Shown here in pieces: positions 1 to 8,320 of a stretch of 64,000 nt of DNA. Source of the DNA: Tildeniella nuda ZEHNDER 1965/U140 (GTDB lineage Bacteria > Cyanobacteriota > Cyanobacteriia > Leptolyngbyales > Leptolyngbyaceae); assembly GCA_019358895.1 (NCBI GenBank), contig JAHHIG010000009.1:124001-188000 (forward strand), written 5' to 3'. How positions within the stretch are numbered: position 1 is the stretch's first letter; every line of letters starts with the position of its first letter. Position numbers and translations under genes: made by a program. The notes below the pieces were generated by a model, which worked only from the letters and a program-made list of their open reading frames with translations, searched no databases and was not told the origin of the DNA.

Positions 1-2
1 CA

Positions 3-200
3 ATTGCTGCTGAAGCATGTTTTGCAGCCAATTTACAGGTGCAACCACTGTCGGACGAAGAGTGGGAAGCTGTTTTGACGCATGACTGTGTAGAGGGCAA
101 TGAAAGGAGTCAGGAGTCGGACTTTGACATGAGCACTCAGCCGAACGGAGCCAGAAGTCAGGAGTCAGGAGCTAGTAATAATCGTACGGCTGATCGCTGA
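3..200 (+). CDS. possible 3' end of a gene cut by the window edge
   Basis: One frame is open from base 3 to a TGA at 198-200 and reads about 65 residues. Its first half looks protein-like (LSDEEWEAVLTHDCVEGN). The second half runs through AGGAGTCAGGAGTC-type repeats (about 108-175), so the true stop may have been shifted by repeat insertion. I do not recognise the family, and the call rests only on an open frame with plausible composition. Confidence 0.3.
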   Translation: MAAEACFAANLQVQPLSDEEWEAVLTHDCVEGNERSQESDFDMSTQPNGARSQESGASNNRTADR

Positions 201-229
201 TCAACTCAAAACTCATGCCTCATTCTTTC

Positions 230-1453
230 CTATTTGTTTGCTGGTGAAGCTTCAGCCGCCGCTTGCGCGATCGCTCCCAGTTGGAAGCCGGGTGGATAGA
301 TCCCCTCTTCTTTGATTTGCTTAATGAGCACCTCTGAGATGGGGATCTTCATTTTCTGCGTGAGTGCGCGTACCACATCCCCACGATCGATTACGCCCGC
401 AACCGCACCAGCCGGAGAAAGTACTGTGATGCGCTTGAGTTGTTGCGATTCCAACACCTGGATCACTTGCACCAGAGGCGATGCTTCTTCCACGGTGGGA
501 ATATCTGTCAGGGGTTGAACCAGGCGAGACAACGGTTGCGTTTCCCATTCGCTGCGCTCAATAGTGTGCAAATCTGCGGCGTTGACCAGACCTCTGTAGC
601 GCCCATTGGAGGCGGCAAAGTACACCATCGCACGAGCAGTATCCAGCAAGTAGGTGTCAGTGAACTGACGCAAGGTCATGTCGGCATCCACGACTCGAAA
701 GTCCCGCGTCATTGCGTCGGATGCCGTAATCTGCAACAAGGTTTCCTGAAGATCCGTCATGCGATCGTAACTCGTGGCATTGCGGATACCAAACCACCCC
801 AGGAAGGCAATCCATAGACCGCTGTAGTCACCTCTTACCAGACTGAACGTGCCCCAGAGAATCGCCAGCCAACCGAGAACTTTCCCCGTTCGAGCTGCCC
901 AGTGAATGCCCTTAAAGCGACTGCCTGTGAACTTCCAGACGGCTGCTTTTAACACTTGTCCACCGTCCAGCGGTAAACCTGGAATCAGGTTGAACAGAGC
1001 CAGTATGAGGTTAGTCCATGCCAGGTCAGTTGCCAGCACATTGACTGCATTCGTCGAACTAGGGATGGCATAAGCGATCGTACCTAAAAGGGCAGCCAAG
1101 CACAAACTCACGGCAGGTCCTGCGATCGCCACCTGAAACGCTTTTCCTGGCGTTTTTGATTCTTGCTCGATCGCGGCAATGCCACCAAACAAAAATAGAG
1201 TGATGGAGTTCACTTTAATGCCCTGTGCCCTGGCTACCAGGCTGTGCCCTAACTCATGCAGCACCACCGAGCTAAATAGCAGGAGCGCCATCACAACGCC
1301 CATCCCATAAGCAAAAGCAGTACCCCACTGCGGAAAACTTTGCTGCCAGCGCAGCCCTGCCGGAATCGCGATTAAAAACAGCACACCCACCCACGATGGA
1401 TCGATGAAAAACGGAATACCAAACAGGGAACCGACCCGCCAACCAGACTGCAT
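230..1453 (-). CDS. M50-family site-2-type intramembrane metalloprotease with CBS domains
   Basis: A 407-residue membrane zinc protease of the S2P/rhomboid-like M50 family, which cleaves transmembrane or membrane-near substrates such as anti-sigma factors. The zinc motif HELGH is at residues 66-70 and the third-ligand motif LDGG at 162-165. Both lie in predicted membrane segments (about 17-32, 50-66, 105-130, 145-162, 190-225). Residues about 245-370 form a CBS pair (ASDAMTRDFRVVDADMTLRQ; RITVLSPAGAVAGVIDRGDV), the usual cyanobacterial M50B arrangement, thought to sense nucleotides. The start ATG at 1453 begins the typical MQSGWRVGSLFGIPFFIDPS N-terminus. It stands alone; its upstream side is a long repeat-rich spacer. 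Substrate unknown. Confidence 0.93.
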   Translation of the reverse strand: MQSGWRVGSLFGIPFFIDPSWVGVLFLIAIPAGLRWQQSFPQWGTAFAYGMGVVMALLLFSSVVLHELGHSLVARAQGIKVNSITLFLFGGIAAIEQESKTPGKAFQVAIAGPAVSLCLAALLGTIAYAIPSSTNAVNVLATDLAWTNLILALFNLIPGLPLDGGQVLKAAVWKFTGSRFKGIHWAARTGKVLGWLAILWGTFSLVRGDYSGLWIAFLGWFGIRNATSYDRMTDLQETLLQITASDAMTRDFRVVDADMTLRQFTDTYLLDTARAMVYFAASNGRYRGLVNAADLHTIERSEWETQPLSRLVQPLTDIPTVEEASPLVQVIQVLESQQLKRITVLSPAGAVAGVIDRGDVVRALTQKMKIPISEVLIKQIKEEGIYPPGFQLGAIAQAAAEASPANK

Positions 1454-1746
1454 AACAGACCTCTACATACGATGTGGGAACAGGATACCTGAGCGATCGA
1501 CACCAGGCTCACTCTCAATTCAATCCTGCCCTCTCTCTCCAGAATAAAGGATGTGATCGTAGACGGACGGCTGAGGTAGCACGGTTAACCGAACGCGATC
1601 GCCGCAATGTAGCTAAAAGTCAGAATTGTCTCTCTAAGACTTACGTGTGTTGACCAAAACCTCTGAGGTTTAAGCGACTACAGTTGGTAACGATGCTGAT
1701 TTTTGGTAAGACCTCAAGCCGAGTCAAACTAAACCACTGTATGCTC

Positions 1747-1775
1747 AAACAAAAACCCCAGCACGAGGCTGGGGT
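1747..1775 (-). terminator. hairpin with T-run on the minus strand
   Basis: ACCCCAGC (1755-1762) pairs with GCTGGGGT (1768-1775) around a 5-base loop. Read on the minus strand the stem is followed by TTTTTG, the form of an intrinsic terminator. It lies about 490 bp beyond the stop of the minus-strand exoprotein gene. A second, weaker hairpin of the same kind (GCCCCAG/CTGGGGC) sits at 1872-1893. Confidence 0.5.
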
Positions 1776-2130
1776 GTACTTCTTCGAGGTCGTTTTGACG
1801 GCATGTCTGGGAAGAAGCTTGAGTGCGAGGGCTGGAGCCATATCCAGGCTCTCATCGCTGATGATAAGAAAGCCCCAGGGATGGGTCTGGGGCGAATTTT
1901 GGCTAACTGTTGCAGAGCGATCGCAGTGATGAAGGGTAGAGTAAAAGCGATCTGGAAAGCAGCCTTGCAAGGCAGTCATGAAATCAGTAGACGCAGTTGA
2001 AATCGCCAACCTAAAGACTTGATCGCTGCCGAGCAGTTTCATGGGGGCGCTAAAGAGAGTGGCATCTGTCTTTAGGGATAACTACAGATTAGGGCGATCG
2101 CTCCACAAATACTTTCCTTTGTCGTGCAAG

Positions 2131-2154
2131 CTACTTTCCACATTTGGAAAGTAG
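2131..2154. other. perfect 9-bp stem inverted repeat
   Basis: CTACTTTCC (2131-2139) and GGAAAGTAG (2146-2154) form a perfect stem with a six-base loop. No T-run follows on either strand, so a terminator is unlikely; it could be a protein-binding or RNA-processing site. Confidence 0.45.
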
Positions 2155-2267
2155 GTTTGGTACTCAAGAATTACGCCTTTTGACCAAAACCGCTGAGGTT
2201 GAAGCACTCCACTGGTTACGGTAGGTGGTTCTTGACTGAAACTTCTGAGGTTGGCGTCAGTCCTGTT

Positions 2268-5200
2268 TTAAAGAGGGTGACACGATCGTCCCAAGACTAC
2301 TGCTCCACTCGTCAGCTGATAAATGCCGTCAATTTCGACTATGTGAGCGTGTGGAGAAGCAGGCACATCATCTGGATTCTCGATCGTTCCCGCTCCCTGA
2401 TTGTCAGCACTCAGTTTTACTGCTTCACGATTCACCATTTCACCAGCCGTTATGGCATACGTAGGGAAGGGTGACGCTGCCAGATCATCTGGCTGGTTTG
2501 ACAACCCACCGGTGCCTGTGACAAGAAAGCTACCCTGACGAGAATTGCGTGCGATGCAGCTATGGGCAATTAACTGGCTGGTATCGACAACCTCCGTCGG
2601 TAGTGGTGCCAGGTTAGATTGCAGCGTTACATCCGGTAGCGTAATCTTGCCAGACCGAAGTTTGCCGCTGGCATTGACATCAACTCGACCGTTCCCGCTT
2701 AGCGTCTCAGTATTGGCGTTAGCATCCTTGGGTTTATAGCGAAAACCGAAAAAGGCAGGAGTGTTTAGTGTGATCGCACCGCCACTGCCAGCGCGAGAAA
2801 ATGCCAGAATGTCGCTGTCATTGAGGGCAACGATCGCTCGTGCATTGAGCGTAATATTGCCACCACTGCCAGTCCCGCTGAGGACACTCGTTGTTAGATC
2901 GCTATTGCCGCGTAGAGCGATTAAGCGAGCGGCGATCGCAATGTCACCACCAGCTCCTTGAGTAGAGGTTGTTAGAATCTGGCTGTCTTGGGCTTGCAGA
3001 AAGTTCCGCAGGCGAATCGCAATATTCCCGGCATTGCCTGTTCCTCGACTTGGGGCAGAAATGACTGCGCCATCTTGTAAAAACAATGAGCGCGCATCGA
3101 CCTTGATATTTCCCCCATCGCCGCTACTTTGGGGTTTGATCGTCCCGTTAGCCATGATGGTTTGAGGTGTCGTGTCGCTAAACAAGCCGCTTGAGCGTCC
3201 AGTGGTGGCATTTTTACCCACAATGTAGATATCATCTACGGCATTGATGGTAATGGTGCCTGCGGGAAGCTGTCCGAGTGTGCTGATTTGAAACTGCGCT
3301 CCATTCGTCAGCGTGAGTGAACGAGCTGTAAGGTTGATGGCATTCGTCCCGCTTTCGCCTCCAACTGCACCAATATCGACACGACTGAAGATACCACTGG
3401 GGAAGCCATCCAAGCCAACGCCATCGAAGGAAGCCGCGCCTGCCACGTTGATGTTGATACCAGCAGTTCTACCGTTTCCAAGCGCACTGGCGGCGATCGC
3501 AGCGCCATTTGTGACAGTGAGTGAGTCAGCAGTGAGGCTAATCTGTCCGCTATTGCCTCGACCAATGCGGCTCACGCTGCTAAAAATGCCGCTAGAGAAT
3601 TTGGGTGTCTGTCCGTCTAAGGTAACTGATCCAGTGATTTGTAGATTAATGTCGCCAGCATTGCCCTGACCAAAGGTGCTGGCAACTAAAGCCGCTCCAT
3701 TTTCTACCGACAGCGATCGAGCGGTGAGGCTGATCCCGCTACTGTTACCGATCGCGTTTTCGCCAATAAAGCTATAGATGCCGCCAGGATCAGCAAAGTT
3801 GCCTGATGGATCGCCTTTGAGCTGAACACCGTTGAGCACCTGGATGGTGATTCTGCCCGCATTCCCTCGGCTAAAGGTGCTGGCATCCAGTTGCGCGCCC
3901 TGCTCCAGCAACAGTCTAGCAGCCGTAATGTTGATCCCGCTGCTGCTGCCAACTGCTTTACTCTGCACACTGCTATAGGCTCCACTGGGAAATTGATCAA
4001 CCGCGCCTACGCCAGCAAAACGAACGTCGCCACGAGCCTCAATATTGATGCTGCCAGCGTTGCCCTGCCCTAGTGTACTCGCGGTCAAAAGCGCACCATT
4101 GGTCACTGCAACTGAAGCAGCGCTGATGCTAATGCCGCCGCTGTTGCCGATAGCATTTGCATTCACCTGGCTATAGGTACCTCCCGATCGCCCATCACGA
4201 TCCTCGCCATCGAAGGTAACGGTACCCTGCGATCGGATCGTGACCATACCACCATTGCCGTTACCAAACGTGCTGGCATTCACCTGTGAGCCATCTTTTA
4301 GCAGCACCGAGCCAGCCGTGATATTGACATCGCCGCTATTGCCATCGCCAAGCGTTGAATTAGCCATAAAGCTGCCATCGGTAAGGGCGACAGCACCCAG
4401 AACGTGAAGGTCAATATCACCCGCCTTGCTTCCTGGTGTTCCCTCACCTGCGGCAATGCCACCTCGGAGAATGCTGCCGTTAGCCATACTGAAGTTTTGA
4501 GCATTGATGCCAATGCTGCCGCCCGTGCGGACGTTGACCTCTGACTGATTGATGAGCGTTACGTCTGCCAGCGATCGCTCGATCGCTGCAAAGCTTAAGT
4601 GCAACTTGCTGCCGCTGCCGTCCAGTTCGACGATGCCTTTACCCGCCAGTCCTCCTAGCTCCACTCGTCCACCTTGTGCCAGCAGCACACCTCGATTGAG
4701 CAGGATATTACCGCCTACCAGCGCTAAACTTTGACCCGTTGGTACCTGTAGCCTTGCCTGACTGGCGATCGGTTGATTCGCCAGTTGATTGAAGAGTAAC
4801 GCAGACGGGTTGACCGTTAGCAACGGCGGTGCTGTAGGATTCGTAGCGCTATAGATACCCTGATTGCCAAACTGAATCGCACTCGCAGTTGTGACTAAAA
4901 AGGTACCCCCCAAATTGAGGGAGGCATTCGAACCAAAGAGAACGCCACTGGGATTAATTAAAAAGAGGTTGGCATTGCCGTTTGCTTGCAGCACACCATC
5001 AATTTGGGACGGTCGCCCACCTGTAACACGGCTGATGATATTCGTGATGTTGGCAGCATTATTGAAAAAGGCAGTTTCGCCCTGCCTCAGAGAAAATTGC
5101 CCAAAGCTATGGAAAAGGTTGCGATCGCGGACTGCCCCTCCGTTGATTTGAAACAACGGTCCTGTAGAAACCTGCGATCGCTCTCCACTGGGGAGTGTCG

Positions 5201-5387
5201 TGTCTGCTGCCACCTGTGCCCACGCCCGATCGCTCACATTCATGCTAGCAAGCAGTATGAGTGTGCAGCTAAACGTCTGGCACGCTGAGAGTAACCACTG
5301 CGATCGTCCAGAAACCACTAAATTTGCCTCGAATTGGAACAGTTTGAGTGTACGAGCGGTGATCCGATTCAGTGAGAGCAGCAGCAT
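2268..5387 (-). CDS. filamentous-haemagglutinin-type exoprotein (two-partner secretion, TpsA-like)
   Basis: A 1039-residue secreted beta-helix protein. A hydrophobic leader ends near AWAQ (about residue 58). The TPS secretion domain follows, with QINGGAVRDRNLFHSFGQFS, then NAANITNIISRVTGG and NANLFLINPSGVLFG, which match the haemagglutination-activity N-terminal domain. The rest is many repeats of about 45-75 residues built on N(S/A)G-I-(S/T)-L/I-A-x-S-L-x-(V/L)-x-NGA, predicted to stack as a right-handed beta-helix. The TPS domain is recognised in this family by an outer-membrane TpsB/FhaC pore; no TpsB gene is in the window. At about 1040 residues it is small for the family but typical of cyanobacterial members. 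Substrate or adhesion target unknown. Confidence 0.88.
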   Translation of the reverse strand: MLLLSLNRITARTLKLFQFEANLVVSGRSQWLLSACQTFSCTLILLASMNVSDRAWAQVAADTTLPSGERSQVSTGPLFQINGGAVRDRNLFHSFGQFSLRQGETAFFNNAANITNIISRVTGGRPSQIDGVLQANGNANLFLINPSGVLFGSNASLNLGGTFLVTTASAIQFGNQGIYSATNPTAPPLLTVNPSALLFNQLANQPIASQARLQVPTGQSLALVGGNILLNRGVLLAQGGRVELGGLAGKGIVELDGSGSKLHLSFAAIERSLADVTLINQSEVNVRTGGSIGINAQNFSMANGSILRGGIAAGEGTPGSKAGDIDLHVLGAVALTDGSFMANSTLGDGNSGDVNITAGSVLLKDGSQVNASTFGNGNGGMVTIRSQGTVTFDGEDRDGRSGGTYSQVNANAIGNSGGISISAASVAVTNGALLTASTLGQGNAGSINIEARGDVRFAGVGAVDQFPSGAYSSVQSKAVGSSSGINITAARLLLEQGAQLDASTFSRGNAGRITIQVLNGVQLKGDPSGNFADPGGIYSFIGENAIGNSSGISLTARSLSVENGAALVASTFGQGNAGDINLQITGSVTLDGQTPKFSSGIFSSVSRIGRGNSGQISLTADSLTVTNGAAIAASALGNGRTAGININVAGAASFDGVGLDGFPSGIFSRVDIGAVGGESGTNAINLTARSLTLTNGAQFQISTLGQLPAGTITINAVDDIYIVGKNATTGRSSGLFSDTTPQTIMANGTIKPQSSGDGGNIKVDARSLFLQDGAVISAPSRGTGNAGNIAIRLRNFLQAQDSQILTTSTQGAGGDIAIAARLIALRGNSDLTTSVLSGTGSGGNITLNARAIVALNDSDILAFSRAGSGGAITLNTPAFFGFRYKPKDANANTETLSGNGRVDVNASGKLRSGKITLPDVTLQSNLAPLPTEVVDTSQLIAHSCIARNSRQGSFLVTGTGGLSNQPDDLAASPFPTYAITAGEMVNREAVKLSADNQGAGTIENPDDVPASPHAHIVEIDGIYQLTSGAVVLGRSCHPL

Positions 5388-5571
5388 TATGGCTAAACAA
5401 CCATTGCCGCAGTTATTGAGCCATGCTGTTCCCTTACCGCTAACGTTAAGTCGATTCTCGCCAGACCTCTATTTTGATCAAATTCGTCACAAAAAGCGTG
5501 TGGTTTAGTAAGTGGTTTTGTAGAGAGAAGCGCGCTTTTGGTATGTAAAAGGTGCGTTACCCATACTGCAA

Positions 5572-5765
5572 AGAACTGGGGCAGAAGGCAGAAGGCAGGA
5601 GGCAGGAGGCAGAAGGCAGAAGGTAACGTTGTTGGCTCCACAGGCGAAGCAGGAGTCAATGACGTTAGAAGAAGGCAGGAGGCAGAAGCTAATACACCTC
5701 ACACCTCACACCTCTCTTCCGCGAAGAGGCAGAAGGCAGAAGGCAGAAGGCAGAAGGCAGACTAT
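5572..5765. repeat. array of AGAAGGC/AGGAGGC heptamer repeats
   Basis: Runs of the 7-base unit GGCAGAA or GGCAGGA occupy about 5580-5622, 5668-5690 and 5726-5760. They are separated by a unique-looking 50-base block and by CACACCT repeats. This is the short tandemly repeated repetitive sequence class known from cyanobacteria. Bases 5622-5685 recur, inverted and without mismatch, at 23467-23530. Confidence 0.85.
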
Positions 5766-5785
5766 GACCGTCCTGCGGCATGAAT

Positions 5786-5928
5786 GCTTAGGAGTTGTAC
5801 AGAAATAACAGCATGATCTGTAGCCGTCAGCCGTCAGCGAAAAGCTGATAGCTGATAGCTGATAGCTGATAGCTGATAGCTGATAGCTGATCCAAAAGTG
5901 TGCAGTGATTTTTTAGCAAGCCCTTAGC
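5786..5928. repeat. MITE-like element with inverted ends and AGCTGAT heptamer core
   Basis: The element starts GCTTAGGAGTTGTACAGAAA and ends AGCAAGCCCTTAGC. The ends are imperfect inverted repeats of about 28 bp, best seen in the second copy at 11223-11372. The centre is a run of AGCTGAT heptamers (about 5840-5890). No coding capacity. It lies just after the stop of rca. Confidence 0.7.
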
Positions 5929-5944
5929 ACAACCCTGTGAGCAA

Positions 5945-7285
5945 CTAGGCTTTAGTGACTTTGCTGTTGGGTCGCTGAATGATTGTTTCTACCACTCTGC
6001 GCCGATTCTCTGGGTCGATGCCCACAAGTCGCACATAGTCTCCTGTATGTTCGTCGAGGCAAGCCTCTAGAGCCGCGATCGCCTCCGACGGTTGCCCCTG
6101 AAACGAACCGTAGGAATGCCAGGAGTTTGTGCGGAAGCGGCGCTCGTCCACATACTCAATGCCCAGACGATGCCCCTGTTTCAGAATTTGGTTCACCTGG
6201 GTCACCATGTCTGGGGTAAGCTTTGTGCTGGAAGGCTGACCGCTATAGCTGGATGATGCTGGCTGCTGGTCGTGTCCGCTACCATTACCGATCGGATTGC
6301 TGGCAGGATTACCAGACTCGTACTTGTGATAGTACTGAGTATTGGCTGGCGTTTCTGCTTTAGAGGCTGTCTGTTCAGCCGTATTGCCTAGCTTGCGATT
6401 AAAGTACAGCGCTTTGTTGTATTCCTCTGCCAGTCCCATCTCTTGCACCCGGCGCTGTTCTTCGACCAATTGCTTACCAACTTCCAACAGGTGCGGCAGG
6501 CTGAAATTGGGCTTACGGAAGGTGGGTGACGCTTTCTCACTGTTGACGACCCGCTGGGAAATTTGATCGATCCCAACTTCGTCAATCAGCGCTTTCACCT
6601 GTTCATCATATAAACGCGATCGCACGGCTCCATAGAAGTCGATCGACTGATTGGAAAAGGTATCCACCAGCGTTTCGACTGCCTGTCGCTCCACACCGTC
6701 TGCCTGAAAAATGCCGCTGACAATGCCAAGGCGATCGGCGCGATCGGGTTCCCAAAAAAACTTCTCCATCCGTCCATCTCGCACCAGCGGAGCGTAGAGC
6801 GTGGAGAAATCATTGCCCGTCACAATAATAGGAACACGCCGATTCGGCTCTAGCTCATAGCTACCCGGAAGCTGCACGCTTGTAGGATTGTCGGCAATAT
6901 TCATCAACGTGCCGTTCACGTTTTGGGTATTCACTGTGTACTGCGTGTACTGATCCACCCGTCCAGCACCTGCGTCAATGTCATTAATCATCAGCACTGC
7001 CATGTTGCCGCGCACTTTTACCAGTTCCGCCGCCTCGCGGTAGCGCAAACGTACCAAACGACCTGGATCGCCTGCATCAGGGCTTTCCAGTTCGCCAGCC
7101 GACATATAAACGACATTGACACCCATGCGCTCAAACGCCAACTCGCACTGAAACGACTTTCCTTCACCTTTGCGCCCATGTACGCCCAGGATCAAGGGCA
7201 CTTTAACGCTGGGAATGTCCAGATAATTCTTGGTCAAGTGAATCGCAAGCTTGTCGAGAAAGCGGGGGGAAATGTAATAGCTCAT
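5945..7285 (-). CDS. rca: Rubisco activase, cyanobacterial type with C-terminal RbcS-like domain
   Basis: A 446-residue AAA+ ATPase that remodels inhibited Rubisco. The P-loop GVHGRKGEGKS is at residues 34-44 and the Walker B stretch MAVLMINDIDAG at about 95-106; GRMEKFFWEP is the conserved region before the lid. After a low-complexity linker (about 300-355, rich in S/P/Q/N), residues about 357-440 resemble the Rubisco small subunit (HRLGIEYVDERRFRTNSW, DYVRLVGIDPENRRRVVE). This is the domain that places cyanobacterial activase in Rubisco condensates and carboxysomes. It is the last gene of the rbcLXS cluster but is separated from rbcS by a strong terminator hairpin, so it may be transcribed at a reduced or independent level. 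No Shine-Dalgarno is evident before the ATG at 7285. Confidence 0.95.
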   Translation of the reverse strand: MSYYISPRFLDKLAIHLTKNYLDIPSVKVPLILGVHGRKGEGKSFQCELAFERMGVNVVYMSAGELESPDAGDPGRLVRLRYREAAELVKVRGNMAVLMINDIDAGAGRVDQYTQYTVNTQNVNGTLMNIADNPTSVQLPGSYELEPNRRVPIIVTGNDFSTLYAPLVRDGRMEKFFWEPDRADRLGIVSGIFQADGVERQAVETLVDTFSNQSIDFYGAVRSRLYDEQVKALIDEVGIDQISQRVVNSEKASPTFRKPNFSLPHLLEVGKQLVEEQRRVQEMGLAEEYNKALYFNRKLGNTAEQTASKAETPANTQYYHKYESGNPASNPIGNGSGHDQQPASSSYSGQPSSTKLTPDMVTQVNQILKQGHRLGIEYVDERRFRTNSWHSYGSFQGQPSEAIAALEACLDEHTGDYVRLVGIDPENRRRVVETIIQRPNSKVTKA

Positions 7286-7352
7286 AGGTTCTGGCGGTTA
7301 GCAGTTAGAAATGACTGTTTAACAGAGTTTGAGAGAAAGCAGTGTGTTTCCC

Positions 7353-7399
7353 AAAAAAGTAGGGTGAGGCGAACATGGCTCACCTCACCCTACTTTTTC
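7353..7399. terminator. bidirectional intrinsic terminator between rbcS and rca
   Basis: AAAAAGTAGGGTGAG (7354-7368) pairs perfectly with CTCACCCTACTTTTT (7384-7398), giving a 15-bp stem with T-runs on both strands. It lies 29 bases after the rbcS stop and 68 bases before the rca start, so it should end or attenuate transcripts leaving rbcS. Confidence 0.85.
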
Positions 7400-7426
7400 A
7401 CTGCATTAATGACGAATTAAGTGCCG

Positions 7427-7750
7427 TTAGCGGGGCTTTTGTACGATGAAGCTCATTACCTGACACTGTTTGATGTTGTCAAACGCCACAACGCGGATGT
7501 AGCTGTTGGGGTACTCAGACTTGCACTGTTGCACTTCATTCAGCACTTCCTGGGGAGAGCGCGCGCTGAACATGGGCAACTTCCACAGTGTCCAGTAGTG
7601 AGCTTCAGCGCTAGGGTCATTCGTAAACTCAACGCCAGGGAAAAAGCCCTGATCCAGCGTGTACTGAATCTGGCGAGAGATCTGAGCGTTATCCATCAGC
7701 GGCAGGTAGGAAAACGTCTCATAGCGACGCTCAAAGGGTAAGGTCTTCAT
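7427..7750 (-). CDS. rbcS: Rubisco small subunit
   Basis: A 107-residue form IB small subunit that caps the L8 core of Rubisco. It shows the family landmarks [14 protein letters not shown] near the N-terminus, [19 protein letters not shown] and a C-terminal [18 protein letters not shown]. The start is supported by an AAGGAAA ribosome binding site six bases upstream. It follows rbcX by 81 bases and ends before the terminator at 7353-7399. Length is normal for cyanobacteria. Confidence 0.98.
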   Translation of the reverse strand: MKTLPFERRYETFSYLPLMDNAQISRQIQYTLDQGFFPGVEFTNDPSAEAHYWTLWKLPMFSARSPQEVLNEVQQCKSEYPNSYIRVVAFDNIKQCQVMSFIVQKPR

Positions 7751-7831
7751 GGTTTCCTTGATTGGTAATAGTTGCTAGTTGATTGTTTGTTGCTAGCGGT
7801 TGACGTGAGGCGATCAGCTCACTGCTAACCA

Positions 7832-8236
7832 TTAACGACGTTCGTCAGGGTTTTCAGCGTTTGGCTCTTGCTCTGGCTGGGCGCTAGGCACAGTGAGATC
7901 TAACTGTGTCATCCGCTCTAGCTGCTGACGGCGCAACCCCATGTTTGCTTGCTGCGTACCGGTGAGCAGCAGTTCTGGCAGCACATCTGCAATATTTTCT
8001 GCTAGATGTTCTCTCACGGTCAGGATGCGAAACGCAAGGTCTTGCCGCTCCTGGAAGAGGGCTTGCAGATACGCATCCCCATCCTGAATCTTTTCTTTAG
8101 ACGAAAAGTTTTGCAGCCAGAACGCACGCGGCGGATCAGTTTCACTCAACTGAGCAATCACCGTCCTTACAGCCTGATACGTCAAGTAGCTGATAAGCGT
8201 CTTGGCAGTATCTTTGGCAATTTGCTTTAGATCCAT
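7832..8236 (-). CDS. rbcX: Rubisco assembly chaperone RbcX
   Basis: A 134-residue helical chaperone that clamps the C-terminal tail of RbcL during L8 assembly. The N-terminus MDLKQIAKDTAKTLISYLTY and the segments LSETDPPRAFWLQNFS and LAFRILTVREHLAENIADVLPEL are typical of RbcX. Residues after about 110 are a charged, disordered tail (QPEQEPNAENPDERR). It sits between rbcL and rbcS, as in most beta-cyanobacteria, 84 bases after rbcL. Confidence 0.96.
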   Translation of the reverse strand: MDLKQIAKDTAKTLISYLTYQAVRTVIAQLSETDPPRAFWLQNFSSKEKIQDGDAYLQALFQERQDLAFRILTVREHLAENIADVLPELLLTGTQQANMGLRRQQLERMTQLDLTVPSAQPEQEPNAENPDERR

Positions 8237-8258
8237 GGCAAACAGAATGAGTGAAGAG

Positions 8259-8306
8259 GGATGAGGGATAAAGTAAGAATCGGTATTCGTGGTTTATCCT
8301 TCATCC
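8259..8306 (-). other. rbcL-rbcX intercistronic hairpin
   Basis: GGATGAGGGATAAA (8259-8272) and TTTATCCTTCATCC (8293-8306) pair over 14 bp with one G-T. No T-run follows on the coding strand, so it is more likely an mRNA-stabilising or partial attenuation structure that adjusts rbcL relative to rbcX-rbcS than a full terminator. Confidence 0.5.
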
Positions 8307-8320
8307 TTCATTCATGACGA

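Larger units (their letters stand above)
1650..2252 (+). repeat. three copies of a CTGAGGTT-ended motif in a gene-free spacer
   Basis: The spacer 1454-2267 has no convincing gene. It holds three copies of a 21-bp motif that begins TTGAC and ends CTGAGGTT, at 1650-1670, 2180-2200 and 2232-2252. The first two are near-identical and their similarity runs on for about 20 further bases (AGCGACT/AGCACT, then GGTAACG/GGTTACG), so they are direct repeats about 530 bp apart. In copy 1 the core AACCTC-T-GAGGTT is itself an inverted repeat. The segment between contains three hairpins. A 133-codon minus-strand frame at 1641-2042 has no recognisable protein character. Confidence 0.55.

Noticed and set aside
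1641..2042. 133-codon open frame on the minus strand in the spacer before the M50 gene
   Set aside because: It runs across two hairpins and repeat motifs, has no ribosome binding site and no protein-like pattern.
5572..5765. Possible CRISPR array
   Set aside because: The repeats are 7-base tandem units without spacers, unlike CRISPR.
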